Shown: piece after piece, positions 1 through 7,909 of the stretch | Numbering within the stretch: the stretch's first letter is position 1 | Layout: each line of letters starts with the position of its first letter | Source of the DNA: CAVRZY01 sp963725415 | GTDB lineage: Bacteria; Acidobacteriota; Terriglobia; Bryobacterales; Bryobacteraceae | DNA: 14,292 nt | Assembly (NCBI GenBank): GCA_963725415.1 | Contig: CAVRZY010000088.1 | Span: forward strand, 1-14,292 | Reading direction: 5' to 3' | Program-made: the position numbers and the translations under genes | The notes under the pieces: model-generated | The model's database searches: none | The model's input: only the letters and a program-made list of their open reading frames with translations | Told to the model about the DNA's origin: nothing

Positions 1-1147
1 AGTGGACCACCGCGTCGAACGGAAGGAGGTGTTCGACGAGAGCTGGCGGGTCATGAAGCACCGCTTCTACGATCCCGACATGCACGGCGCGAATTGGGCT
101 CAGGCCAAGTCCACCTATGAACCGCTGCTGGAGCATGTGGCCGACCAGGAGGAAATGCACGATCTCATCCTGCGCATGATCGGCGAGCTGAATGCTTCCC
201 ATACGGGGATTTCGGCCGGCGGCCCTCCCGACCGGTCGCAACCCCAGACCCGCTATCCGGGTTTTGAAATCGAGCCTGATCCCTCCGGTTATTACAAGGT
301 CTCCTACATCTACAAGGACGGCCCGGCCGACAAGGACTTCGTCAAGATCGCGGTGGGCAACTTCATTCTCGCGGTGAACGACCAGGAGCTGAAGGCGGGC
401 GACAATTACTGGAAACTCTACAACGCCGCTTCGGGGAGGAAGGTGGAGTTCACCCTGAACTCGAAGCCGGCCACAGAACGCGCCTGGAAGACGAAGCTGG
501 AACCGGTGAGCAGCTCCAGCTACGCGACGCTGCAATACCAGAAGTGGGTGGCTGAGCGGCGCGCCGTGGTGGACAAGCTGTCCGGAAGCGAGATCGGCTA
601 TCTGCACATCCGCTCCATGGATGCAGAGTCGCTGCGGAAATTCGAGCGCGAGCTGGTGGACAACCATTTCAAGAAGGCGCTCGTCATCGACCAGCGGTTC
701 AACCCGGGCGGCGGAATCGACGTCGAGCTGCTGCAAATCCTGGGGCAGCGGCAGTATCAGTACACGCGCCCGCGCGGCTCGATCAACGTGGCGCGGCCGC
801 AGCGGGCTTTCTACGGCCCCATGGTGGTGATGCAGAACGAGAGATCCACCAGCGACGCCGAGATGTTCCCGGACGGCTTCCGCAGCCTGGGGCTGGGCAA
901 GGTGGTCGGAGTCACGACCTACGGGGCGGTGATCGGCACCGGCTCGCAGCGGCTGATGGACGGCTCGATGATCCGCACGCCGGCTTCCGGAGTGTGGAAC
1001 GTCAAGGGTTACAACCTGGAGAATTACGGCGTGCCGCCGGACGTGTACGTGGACAACACTCCGGAAGATTTTCTGAAGGGCCGCGACGCACAACTCAAGA
1101 AGGCGGTCGAGGTGCTGAAGGCGGAGCTGGCAAAAAAGAAGCCCTAA
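1..1147 (+). CDS. Tricorn-like S41 family protease, C-terminal part (partial)
   Basis: This is the catalytic end of a tricorn-type serine protease, which degrades peptides. The frame is open to the left edge, so the true start and any N-terminal beta-propeller domains lie outside; the GTG at 2 is not a credible start. Numbering from that GTG, residues 8-70 match the helical core (FDESWRVMKHRFYDPDMHG, then ELNASHTG). A PDZ-like segment follows at about 86-165, and the S41 fold at about 195-350 carries NPGGG at 234-238. The expected catalytic residues are all present: His67 (NASHTG), Ser284 with Asp285 (STSDAE) and Glu340 (LENYGVPPD). The C-terminus is a short charged helix. The gene ends 31 bases before the PHP gene on the same strand. 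Whether the protein is periplasmic or cytosolic cannot be told without the N-terminus. Confidence 0.93.
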   Translation, partial: VDHRVERKEVFDESWRVMKHRFYDPDMHGANWAQAKSTYEPLLEHVADQEEMHDLILRMIGELNASHTGISAGGPPDRSQPQTRYPGFEIEPDPSGYYKVSYIYKDGPADKDFVKIAVGNFILAVNDQELKAGDNYWKLYNAASGRKVEFTLNSKPATERAWKTKLEPVSSSSYATLQYQKWVAERRAVVDKLSGSEIGYLHIRSMDAESLRKFERELVDNHFKKALVIDQRFNPGGGIDVELLQILGQRQYQYTRPRGSINVARPQRAFYGPMVVMQNERSTSDAEMFPDGFRSLGLGKVVGVTTYGAVIGTGSQRLMDGSMIRTPASGVWNVKGYNLENYGVPPDVYVDNTPEDFLKGRDAQLKKAVEVLKAELAKKKP

Positions 1148-1178
1148 AGCGAGCTTCGACCGAGGGTGATTACGAGAA

Positions 1179-2048
1179 TTGATCGATCTGCACACCCATA
1201 CCGACGAGTCTGACGGCAGCTATTCGCCTGCGCAACTGGTGCAGGCCGCCGTCGAGATGCGGCTGGAGGCGCTGGGGATCTGTGACCACGACACGTTCGC
1301 GGGCTACGATAAGGCCACGCCTGTGGCGCAGGCTGCGGGCCTGGAGCTGGTCTGCGGGATCGAAGTGAGCACCCGGCTGCGGCGCGAGTCAGACACGCGC
1401 GGCAAGTCCGTCCACCTGCTGGGCTACTTCCTGCACGGGCCTCCTTCTGCTGAATTTTGCGCCTGGTTGGAAGAGATGCAGCGGCGACGGCGGGAGCGCA
1501 ACGCCCAGATGGCGGCCCGCCTGGCGGCGCTGGGAGTGGACGTCAGCCTGGAGGAGGTGGAAGCACTGGGGCGCAGCGTGGCGGGGCGGCCCCACTTCGC
1601 ACGCCTCCTGCTGCGTAAAGGCTACGTGACAACCATCCAGAAAGCCTTCGACGTGTACCTGAGCGAATCCGGCAGAGCGTACGTCGAGCGCAGGGAGCCG
1701 GACCTGGCGGAGGGAATCCGCAGAATCGCTGCGGCGGGTGGATTGCCGTCGCTGGCCCATCCTCTGCGGCTGGGCAAGCACGCCGCAAACGTCATGGACC
1801 GGCTGGTCGGCCAGATGCACGAGCTGGGGCTGAAGGGCATCGAAGCTTATTCCAGCGAGCACGGTCCCGCAGACGTCGAGCGGTTCCTGTCGATAGCGAA
1901 GCACTTTGACCTGGCCCTCACGGGCGGCTCGGATTTTCACGGAGAGGGCAAGCCGGGCGTCTGCCTGGGCACGGGGAAAAACGGGAACCTGTCGCTGCCG
2001 CGCAGCTTGCTGGATGAGCTGCGGGTCAGGTCCGATAGCTGGCGTTGA
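1179..2048 (+). CDS. PHP-domain metal-dependent phosphoesterase (TrpH/YciV-like)
   Basis: This 289-residue protein has the full PHP metal-site pattern: DLHTHTDESDG at the N-terminus, CDHDTF near 36, GIEVS near 61, LAHPLR near 193 and GGSDFHG near 249. The closest family known is TrpH/YciV, characterised in E. coli as a 5'-3' exonuclease on short RNA (RNase AM); substrate identity here is inference. The start is TTG at 1179. An in-frame TGA at 1167-1169 leaves no earlier choice, and the first metal motif begins two residues later. A GAGGG at 1162-1166 is a somewhat distant ribosome binding site (12 bases). The last 23 bases overlap the 3' end of argJ on the other strand. Confidence 0.92.
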   Translation: MIDLHTHTDESDGSYSPAQLVQAAVEMRLEALGICDHDTFAGYDKATPVAQAAGLELVCGIEVSTRLRRESDTRGKSVHLLGYFLHGPPSAEFCAWLEEMQRRRRERNAQMAARLAALGVDVSLEEVEALGRSVAGRPHFARLLLRKGYVTTIQKAFDVYLSESGRAYVERREPDLAEGIRRIAAAGGLPSLAHPLRLGKHAANVMDRLVGQMHELGLKGIEAYSSEHGPADVERFLSIAKHFDLALTGGSDFHGEGKPGVCLGTGKNGNLSLPRSLLDELRVRSDSWR

Positions 2049-3204
2049 TCTTGATGTAGCCGTCGGTCAGGTCGCAGGTCCAGAAGCGCGCCTGGCCTTC
2101 ACCTTTTCCTCGCAGGATAAAGCGGATGATGCACTCGCGCGCCTCCAGCAGGTGCTTCAGGTCGCGCTCCGAGAACTCGGCCGCCACGCCGGAGCGGCAC
2201 ACCCGCACCCCCTGAAGACAAATGTCCACTTTCGACAGATCCAGCTCCACGCCCGCGTTGCCGGCGGCCGACAGGATGCGGCCCCAATTGGGATCCGAGC
2301 CGGCGATGGCGGTCTTCACCAGCGGTGAATTGGCAATGGCGCGGGCGATCCGGTCAGCTTCGCCGCGGTTCCTGGCGCCGACCACGTGGATGGTGATCAG
2401 CTTGCGCGCCCCTTCGCCGTCGCGGGCGATTTTTTCGGCTAGGTCCTCCATCACCCAGCACAGCACTTCGTTGAACACCATCCGTTCTGTCTGGTTCGGC
2501 CTCACCCCCGAGACCCCATTGGCCAGTAGCACCACGGCGTCGTTGGTCGAGGTGTCGCCGTCCACCGAGAGCTGGTGATAGCTGCGCTCGACCGCCCCGG
2601 CCAGCGACTGGCGCAGATGGACGGGCGAGATGTCGGCGTCGGTCAGGACGAATCCCAGCATGGTCGCCATCTGCGGATGGATCATGCCGGCGCCCTTGGT
2701 CATGCCGGCGATGTGGATGGTTCCGGCGCGGAGCGGCACTTCTCCGAAGGCCACTTTGGCAGTGCGGTCGGTGGTGAGAATGGCGCGGGAGACGTCGTTG
2801 AAGCGGGCTGGAGAAAGCGCCTCGATGAGGCGTGGCAGGGCGTCGATGATCAGTTTGGGGTCCAGCTCCACTCCGATGACCCCCGTCGAGGCCGGCAGCA
2901 CCTCGACGGCCGGCAGCCTGAGAGCCTTCGCCAGGGCCCGGCAGCAGGCCAGGCTGACGCGATCCTGGGTGCGCGTGGCACAGTTGGCGTTGCCCGCGTT
3001 CACCAGGATGGCGCGCGCCACGCCGCCCGTGGCTCCGAGATGCTTGCGAGCCAGCCGCACCGGCGCGGCTTGCACCCGATTCCGCGTGAACATCGCCGCC
3101 GCGGAGGCCGGCGCGTCCGACACAATCAGCGCCAGGTCATCCTTCTTCTCTTTGCGCAGGCCCGCGTAGGTCGTCGAGTATCGATAGCCGAATGGAAGCG
3201 TCAA
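2026..3204 (-). CDS. argJ: Bifunctional glutamate N-acetyltransferase / ornithine acetyltransferase ArgJ
   Basis: ArgJ moves the acetyl group from N-acetylornithine to glutamate, closing the cyclic arginine pathway; some members also use acetyl-CoA. The 392 residues match the usual length. Visible signatures are NAGNAN (69-74), STGVIG (106-111, the oxyanion-hole region), TKGAGMIHPQMATMLGF with the autoprocessing nucleophile Thr181, DGDTSTND further on, and the typical C-terminus YIKINASYRT. The start is TTG at 3202-3204, sharing TTGA with the fmt stop; a GGGAGAG about eight bases upstream supports it. Autocleavage before Thr181 would give alpha and beta chains. It is the last gene of the aroC-def-fmt-argJ cluster. 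Whether it is mono- or bifunctional cannot be read from sequence alone. Confidence 0.96.
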   Translation of the reverse strand: MTLPFGYRYSTTYAGLRKEKKDDLALIVSDAPASAAAMFTRNRVQAAPVRLARKHLGATGGVARAILVNAGNANCATRTQDRVSLACCRALAKALRLPAVEVLPASTGVIGVELDPKLIIDALPRLIEALSPARFNDVSRAILTTDRTAKVAFGEVPLRAGTIHIAGMTKGAGMIHPQMATMLGFVLTDADISPVHLRQSLAGAVERSYHQLSVDGDTSTNDAVVLLANGVSGVRPNQTERMVFNEVLCWVMEDLAEKIARDGEGARKLITIHVVGARNRGEADRIARAIANSPLVKTAIAGSDPNWGRILSAAGNAGVELDLSKVDICLQGVRVCRSGVAAEFSERDLKHLLEARECIIRFILRGKGEGQARFWTCDLTDGYIKINASYRT

Positions 3205-4139
3205 TTGCCGATCTCTCCCAGCACTTCATTGTCCAACAAATGCTGCCCGTTCAGGAAAGCCGCAGTGGACATTCTCTTTCTACCCTCCAGTTGCAGCTCC
3301 AGCAGCTCCAGTGAGGCGCCCTGGCCGCAAGTCACACGCAGCCGGCCCTTGGCGGGATGCAGCGAGCCGGGCGCGCCGCCCATGGGGTCGCTAAGGCGCG
3401 TCCTCCAGATGTGCAGCAGGTTGCCGCGAAACCCGGCATAGCAGCCTGGCCAGGGAAGAAAGCCGCGCACGCGGTTGTGGATTTCGCCGGCGGCTCTGGT
3501 CCAGTCCGCCAGGCCGTCCTCCTTGGTCAACAGCCGCGCGTAGCTGGCGATCGAGGAATCCTGCTTTCTCGGAACAAGACGGCCGGCCTCCACACCTCGC
3601 AAAGTCTCCACCAGGAGCGCAGCCCCCATTGATGCCAGCCTCTCGGAGAGTTCCAGCGCCGTTTCTTCTTCTCCAATGCGAGCTTCCGCCTGGAGCAGAA
3701 TGTCGCCGGTGTCCAAGCCCGCGTCGATGCGCATGGTAGTGACCCCAGTGCGCACTTCGCCGTTGGCAATCGCCCACTGGATGGGAGCGGCGCCGCGGTA
3801 TTTCGGCAGCAGCGATGCGTGTACGTTGATGATGCCCTGCGGCGGGATGTCGATAATGGTCTGCGGGATGATCTTCCCATACCCGACTACGACCATGGCC
3901 TCCGGTCTCAAGCTCGCCAGGAATTCCGCGACCTCCGGCGCCTTGATTCGCTCCGGCTGGTAAACGGAGAGACCCAAACGCTCAGCGGCTTGCTTGACGG
4001 GCGAGGCTGCCAGCTCCTGACCCCGCCCGCGCGGGCGATCCGGCTGGGTGACGACCGCCAGCACCTGGTGTCCCGCCTCCAGGATGTGCTCCAGGGTGGG
4101 GACTGCGAAATCAGGACTGCCCAGAAAGACCAGCCGCAT
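3201..4139 (-). CDS. fmt: Methionyl-tRNA formyltransferase
   Basis: Fmt formylates the amino group of Met-tRNAfMet using 10-formyl-tetrahydrofolate, a cytosolic step before translation initiation. At 312 residues it is normal length (E. coli about 315). The N-terminal Rossmann start is MRLVFLGSPDFAVPTLE. The catalytic trio falls where expected: Asn105 and His107 in INVHASLLPKYRGAAPIQW, and Asp143 in DAGLDTGDIL. The C-terminal OB-like domain covers about 205-312. The ATG at 4137-4139 has a GGGAGG site about nine bases upstream. The stop overlaps the argJ TTG by four bases, implying translational coupling. It lies downstream of def, its classic partner, but the two are separated by 235 bases holding a palindromic element. 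Confidence 0.97.
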   Translation of the reverse strand: MRLVFLGSPDFAVPTLEHILEAGHQVLAVVTQPDRPRGRGQELAASPVKQAAERLGLSVYQPERIKAPEVAEFLASLRPEAMVVVGYGKIIPQTIIDIPPQGIINVHASLLPKYRGAAPIQWAIANGEVRTGVTTMRIDAGLDTGDILLQAEARIGEEETALELSERLASMGAALLVETLRGVEAGRLVPRKQDSSIASYARLLTKEDGLADWTRAAGEIHNRVRGFLPWPGCYAGFRGNLLHIWRTRLSDPMGGAPGSLHPAKGRLRVTCGQGASLELLELQLEGRKRMSTAAFLNGQHLLDNEVLGEIGN

Positions 4140-4196
4140 CAGCTTGCCTCCCGCCGCTGGCCCGGATTTCTCACCAGATCCCAGTTCCGGCGAAGA

Positions 4197-4316
4197 TGTG
4201 GCGCGGGCTTCAGCCTGCCGAGTCCAGACTCGTCTGGACGCCAGTGCTTCTCTCGAACCGGAACAACGCGTCTCGGCACGAGTGCCGAGACGGCAGCCTG
4301 AAGAGGCTGCGCCACA
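4197..4316. repeat. Palindromic element 1: outer inverted repeat with two inner hairpins, between def and fmt
   Basis: Outer imperfect arms lie at 4197-4219 (TGTGGCGC then GGGCTTCAGCCTGCC) and 4292-4316 (the complement of TGTGGCGC then AGCCTCTTCAGGCTGCC). Inside are two perfect hairpins with two-base loops: 8-base stems at 4222-4229/4232-4239 (GTCCAGAC) and 11-base stems at 4269-4279/4282-4292 (CGTCTCGGCAC). Together they can fold as a cloverleaf-like structure of 120 bases in DNA or in the def-fmt transcript. The design resembles REP/BIME or MITE-type repeats. No second copy of the sequence is in this window, so dispersal is an inference. Confidence 0.75.
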
Positions 4317-4374
4317 AGGTCAACAGTGCGGTCAGGATCTGGCATGGTGAGAAATCCGGGCTAGCAACTTCCTT

Positions 4375-4890
4375 TCAAGCCCATTCTCCTGCTTTGACCA
4401 GCTTGCGGATCTTGCGGCGGATCAGATCGCGCTTCAAGGGGCTGATGTGGCTGATGAAGAGCCTTCCGCGCAGGTGGTCGGTTTCGTGCTGGAGGGCGCG
4501 CGCCAGCAGGTCCTCGCCGCTGATCTCGAAGCTCTCTCCTTTTGCATTCTGGGCCCGCACCGTGACCCGCTTGCTGCGCTTGACTTGCTCGCGGAAGCCC
4601 GGCATGCTGAGGCAACCCTCTTCGCAGATCTGCGCGCCTTCCAGCTTCACAATCTCCGGGTTGATGAGCACGAGCTTCTGGGAAGGGTCTTCCCCGGCTG
4701 AGACATCGATCACCGCGATGCGGCGCGGGATGCCAATCTGCGTCGCAGCCAGCCCCACGCCTTTGGCCGCATACATGGATTCGAACATGTCCTCCAGGAG
4801 CTTGTGCAGCTCGGGTGTATCGAACTCCGTGACCGTCTCCGCGCCATTCTCCAGGACTGGATTGCCATATTTCACGATGGGGTAGATCAT
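4375..4890 (-). CDS. def: Peptide deformylase
   Basis: Def removes the formyl group from the N-terminal methionine of new proteins and needs a divalent metal (usually Fe2+). The 171 residues carry all three family motifs: GVGLAATQ (44-51), EGCLS (91-95, metal ligand Cys93) and QHETDHLRG (His135 and His139 metal ligands, Glu136 catalytic). The C-terminal helix is short and basic (KRDLIRRKIRKLVK), as in type 1 enzymes. The start ATG at 4888-4890 shares one base with the aroC stop (TGATG), so its translation is probably coupled to the reading frame that finishes aroC. Confidence 0.97.
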   Translation of the reverse strand: MIYPIVKYGNPVLENGAETVTEFDTPELHKLLEDMFESMYAAKGVGLAATQIGIPRRIAVIDVSAGEDPSQKLVLINPEIVKLEGAQICEEGCLSMPGFREQVKRSKRVTVRAQNAKGESFEISGEDLLARALQHETDHLRGRLFISHISPLKRDLIRRKIRKLVKAGEWA

Positions 4891-6063
4891 CAGTAGTTCT
4901 TCACCTGCTCCAGATAGGCTTCGAAGTTGCGTCTGGTCTCTGCCAGGGAGTCGCCGCCGAACTTTTCCAGGAATGCCTGGGCGAGCACGAACGCCACCAT
5001 CGCTTCCCCGATGACGCCCGCGGCCGGGACCACGCAGACATCGCTGCGCTCGTAAGAGGCCACGGCCGGCTCCCGACTCACCAGGTCAACCGATTCCAAA
5101 GGGCGGCGCAGTGTCGAAATGGGCTTCAAGTAAGCCCCGCACCACCACGTCCTGTCCGTTGCTGATGCCTCCCTCGATGCCGCCGGCCCGATTGGAGTCG
5201 CGGGTGAACTGGCTCCGCTCGCGGTCATAGTGAATGGTGTCCTGTACCCGTGAACCGAACGAGGCGCTGGCTTCCTCGGCGTGGCCGATCTCGATGCCTT
5301 TAACCGCCTGGATCGAGACCAGGGCCTGCGCCAGCCGCCCGTCCAGGCGGGTGTCCCAGGCGATGTGGGACCCCAGCCCCGGAGGCACCTCATGGGCCAC
5401 AACCTCGAAGACCCCGCCCACGCTGTCGCCGGTGCGGTAGGCCTCGTCCACGACCTCTTTCATCTTCTGTTCGACCTCCGCATCCACGCAGGCCAGCACG
5501 ACTTCCGTCTTGTGCGTGAGCGCGAGGATTTCCTCCCAGGCGGCCGCCCTGTTGAGCCGGACGCCTCCCACCGCCATGACGTGGCTCAGAATCTGGACGC
5601 CGAACTGGGCCAGGAACGTCTTGGCCAGGCCGCCGACCGCCACTCGGGCAGTGGTTTCGCGGGCGCTGGCCCGCTCCAGGATATAGCGGGCATCGCGCAG
5701 GTTGTACTTGATGGCCCCAGCCAGGTCGGCATGGCCTGGTCGCGGGCGGGTGACGGACTTCTTGCCCTGCTCGGCGCCTGCGGAACTCTCTACCGGGAGG
5801 GCTTCGGCCCAGTTCTGCCAGTCCCGGTTGCGGATCAGCACCGTGATGGGCGAGCCGATGGTCTGGGAATGGCGGACCCCCGCCACCATCACCGCCCGGT
5901 CGGCCTCGATCTTCATGCGCCCGCCTCGTCCGTAGCCCTGCTGGCGGCGCCATAGCTCGTGGTTGATGGCTTCCACGGACACGGGAATACCCGCGGGAAG
6001 CCCCGTCAGGGTGGCCACCAGGCATTCCCCATGCGATTCGCCGGACGTCTCAAAGCGCAACAC
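4890..6063 (-). CDS. aroC: Chorismate synthase with a one-base frameshift
   Basis: AroC converts EPSP to chorismate with reduced FMN, the last step of the shikimate pathway. The start is GTG at 6061-6063 with a strong AGGGAGGG site six bases upstream. Signatures in order are SGESHG, QGYGRGGRMKIE, RPGHADLAGAIKYN, RASARETTARVAVGG and GGIEGGISNGQDVVVR. The first frame then runs out of family sequence and stops at 5086. The expected ending (LKPISTLRRPLESVDL, then ERSDVCVVPAAGVIGEAMVAFVLA and LEKFGGDS) continues in another frame to 4890. Skipping one G in the run of four at 5135-5138 joins them as VVVR-AYLKPIS and gives 390 residues, a normal length. All motifs are intact, so this is either a sequencing/assembly indel, a very recent mutation, or a recoding site. 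Confidence 0.93.
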
Positions 6064-6290
6064 TTTTGCCCTCCCTATGTTATCGAAGCTTGAGAATTGT
6101 CAGCAAGCTGCGGCCAAGGCCATGCCCCCCGCATAAGAGACTGACACTACCCTCACTCTAAAGGCAAATCACACAACGGTTTTCCCATAGACTTTCTTAT
6201 TAAGGAAAGTTTGGCCGCCGCGGATACCCGGCGGCACACCCATCTTATCCCGTTTTCATAAATGTTCCATCGATTCGGAGGGAGACTTTT
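6064..6290. promoter_or_regulatory. Divergent intergenic region between aroC and the receiver gene
   Basis: This 227-base AT-richer region must hold the start of the aroC-def-fmt-argJ transcript (-) and of the receiver gene (+). Visible structure: a near-perfect 20-base palindrome at 6191-6210 (ACTTTCTTATTAAGGAAAGT, one mismatch pair), which could be an operator, and a 7-base stem hairpin at 6214-6220/6229-6235 (GCCGCCG with an 8-base loop). Ribosome binding sites close the region on both sides: AGGGAGGG at 6069-6076 (-) and GGAGGGAG at 6277-6284 (+). I could not pick convincing -35/-10 pairs on either strand. Confidence 0.5.
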
Positions 6291-6899
6291 GTGCCGCTGA
6301 GCAGGATGGAGGCATTAGAGCGGTTGGCAGGCCGAGTAGCCCATCATGTCAACAACATGGCCTCCAGTGAGACTGCGGCGAAAACTGCCGAGGAAATCCT
6401 GCCGGCCGCCAAGTGCGTGGCCGACTTGACTACCGAGTTGCTGGGCTCGGGCGCCTCTGAGCCAAGCCGCCTGGATCTGGGAATGCCGGCCGCGGAAGCC
6501 TCGAACCCAGCGCCTGAGCCCAGAAAGGGCGCCGTCCTCTTGGTCGAGCATGAACCAGAAGACCGCAGGCCCTTGCGGGACATCTTAGTCGGGCTGGGCT
6601 ACCAGGTTCTGGAGGCAGACACCGGCCAGCAGGCCATCCACATCTGCCAGCAGTACCCCGGCCTCATCCCCTTGCTGCTCACCGATGTGCTGGTGCCCGA
6701 CATGAGCGGCCGCGAGCTAGCCGAGCGGCTGGCTCTGTTGCAGCCTCACATGGCCGTCGTTTACCTGTCCGCCTACACCGAGGACGAGATGGTCTCCTGC
6801 CGCATGCTGGGAGGGGGCGGCGCGACCTTGCACCAGCCCATTACCCCGGAAGCGCTGGCCTGCAAGCTGGCGGAAGTGTTCGAGACGCAATATTCGTAA
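6291..6899 (+). CDS. DHp-like H-box fused to a degenerate receiver domain
   Basis: This 202-residue protein starts at GTG 6291 with GGAGGGAG six bases upstream. Residues 5-52 (RMEALERLAGRVAHHVNNM, then AAKCVADLTTELL) resemble the dimerisation/H-box helices of hybrid histidine kinases, whose consensus is LAGGVAHDFNN; His18 is at the phosphate-accepting position. The ATPase domain that should follow is absent. After a Pro/Ala-rich linker (about 53-80) comes a receiver at 81-198. The acceptor Asp132 (LLTDVLVPDMSG) and Ser160 (VVYLSAYT) are kept. The acidic pair is Glu86-His87 instead of Glu-Asp, and the conserved Lys is Gln182 (HQPITPEAL). It could therefore be a phosphorylation-impaired adaptor or phosphate sink. 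There is no output domain, and no kinase or partner gene lies nearby. Confidence 0.85.
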   Translation: MPLSRMEALERLAGRVAHHVNNMASSETAAKTAEEILPAAKCVADLTTELLGSGASEPSRLDLGMPAAEASNPAPEPRKGAVLLVEHEPEDRRPLRDILVGLGYQVLEADTGQQAIHICQQYPGLIPLLLTDVLVPDMSGRELAERLALLQPHMAVVYLSAYTEDEMVSCRMLGGGGATLHQPITPEALACKLAEVFETQYS

Positions 6900-7065
6900 C
6901 GCAGCAAAGCCGCCAAGCCAAAAAGCCCCATATGACTGACAGCGACCCAACCATCCGCTGCGGGGACTGGTTTCTCTGCTTCAAGCGACTGCCGAAGGAG
7001 TAAAGCTCAGGCTTCCGGTCGAAGGGCGCCGCCTAAGGCCTCTGCGACGAGTCTCCAAGGGTGAG

Positions 7066-7143
7066 TGGCGTCCCCAGGGGGATTCGAACCCCCGTTGCCG
7101 CCGTGAAAGGGCGATGTCCTAGGCCGGGCTAGACGATGGGGAC
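7066..7143 (-). tRNA. tRNA-Glu (anticodon UUC)
   Basis: The minus strand folds as a full cloverleaf of 78 bases including CCA. The acceptor stem is GTCCCCA/TGGGGAC, the discriminator is G, and the CCA tail is encoded at 7066-7068. The anticodon stem TCGCC/GGCGG encloses loop CTTTCAC, giving anticodon TTC. The T arm is GGGGG-TTCGAAT-CCCCC. It reads Glu codons GAA/GAG. The decayed abiE/IS region lies on its 5' side, so it is not a textbook integrase attachment arrangement. Confidence 0.97.
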
Positions 7144-7173
7144 GGAAGTGCCGGAACGGGCAACTACTCTTTC

Positions 7174-7203
7174 ACTGTAGCTTTCCAGGAGCGCCGGCGT
7201 CAA
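7174..7203 (-). promoter_or_regulatory. Probable sigma70-type promoter of the tRNA-Glu gene
   Basis: On the minus strand a TTGACG (-35, 7198-7203) and a TACAGT (-10, 7174-7179) are 18 bases apart. They would start transcription about 24 bases before the mature tRNA 5' end at 7143. The -35 matches the consensus at five of six positions and the -10 at four of six. Confidence 0.6.
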
Positions 7204-7257
7204 CTCTGCGGGAGAGGCAGCGCGGGGTCATTGCCAGTCTGGGTTTCTCCAGCGTGC

Positions 7258-7692
7258 TCATGACAGGCGGGGTGAGAAGTCAGTGAGCAGAGTCTTGAGA
7301 TTGTTCACGACACCGTCGCAAGGAGGCAGGTCCGGCACGAACAAACCCAGGGCGGCCTGCCAGTGAGTGCGGACCTGCGACAGAAGCTCCTCAGCGAAGA
7401 AATCATCGACGCTTCCGAAAGACACCTGCCGGTGTTCACACTTCCGTCGCCGTAAAGGAAGGAATTGCTCGCGTTCCACAGATCCGCCGAAGGCAGCCAG
7501 CACGCGCCAGAGGTCATAGAAGTCGCGAGCGCGAGGGCGACTCCAACCTCGCCTGGAGAGCCGCTGCTGCGTCTGCAATAGAGTCCGCAGTTTCTCTGCG
7601 ACGATCTCCTCAAGTTGGTAGGACTGAACTTGGACATCAAGATCTTCCTCTTCGGGGGGCTGCCGCCTCTGCGATCCTCGTGCGTGGCGGTC
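7258..7692 (-). pseudogene. AbiEii/AbiGii-type nucleotidyltransferase toxin, C-terminal remnant
   Basis: The frame open from 7692 to the stop at 7258 reads PPEEEDLDVQVQSYQLEEIVAEKLRTLLQ, then RPRARDFYDLWRVL, a stretch beginning RRRKCEHRQVSF, and VPDLPPCDGVV. This is the characteristic second half of AbiEii-family toxins: the EEIVAEKLRxLLQ helix, the RARDxYDLW motif and the C-terminal helices. An in-frame TGA at 7693-7695 closes it upstream. The N-terminal half with the nucleotidyltransferase motif (GGTAL and DLDF type) is not visible. About 260 bases between 7693 and 7952 give no clear homology in any frame; the best is RYFASLLEEV and WEHVRRRGEQLQRRW, unassigned. There is no start codon and no catalytic core, so it is dead as a toxin. 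Confidence 0.72.
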
Positions 7693-7909
7693 TCATTGGT
7701 CTCGGCTTGCCAGGTTCTCCTGGATCTGCCACCGCTTGTTGCACGGGCCGCGCCGGGGTCGCGTCGGATCGAGAACGCACATCCCCGCGATGGCGATTCT
7801 CTCCACGGTGAAGTGGGGCGCCGCCGAAGCTCATCCAGCCAGCGGCGCTGAAGTTGCTCGCCCCTCCGCCGGACGTGCTCCCAGTAGCTGCCTGCAGCCC
7901 AGCACCCTC

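Noticed and set aside
6932..7003. Small plus-strand frame of 23 codons (MTDSDPTIRCGDWFLCFKRL...) after the receiver gene
   Set aside because: It has no ribosome binding site and no recognisable motif, and the length is well within chance.
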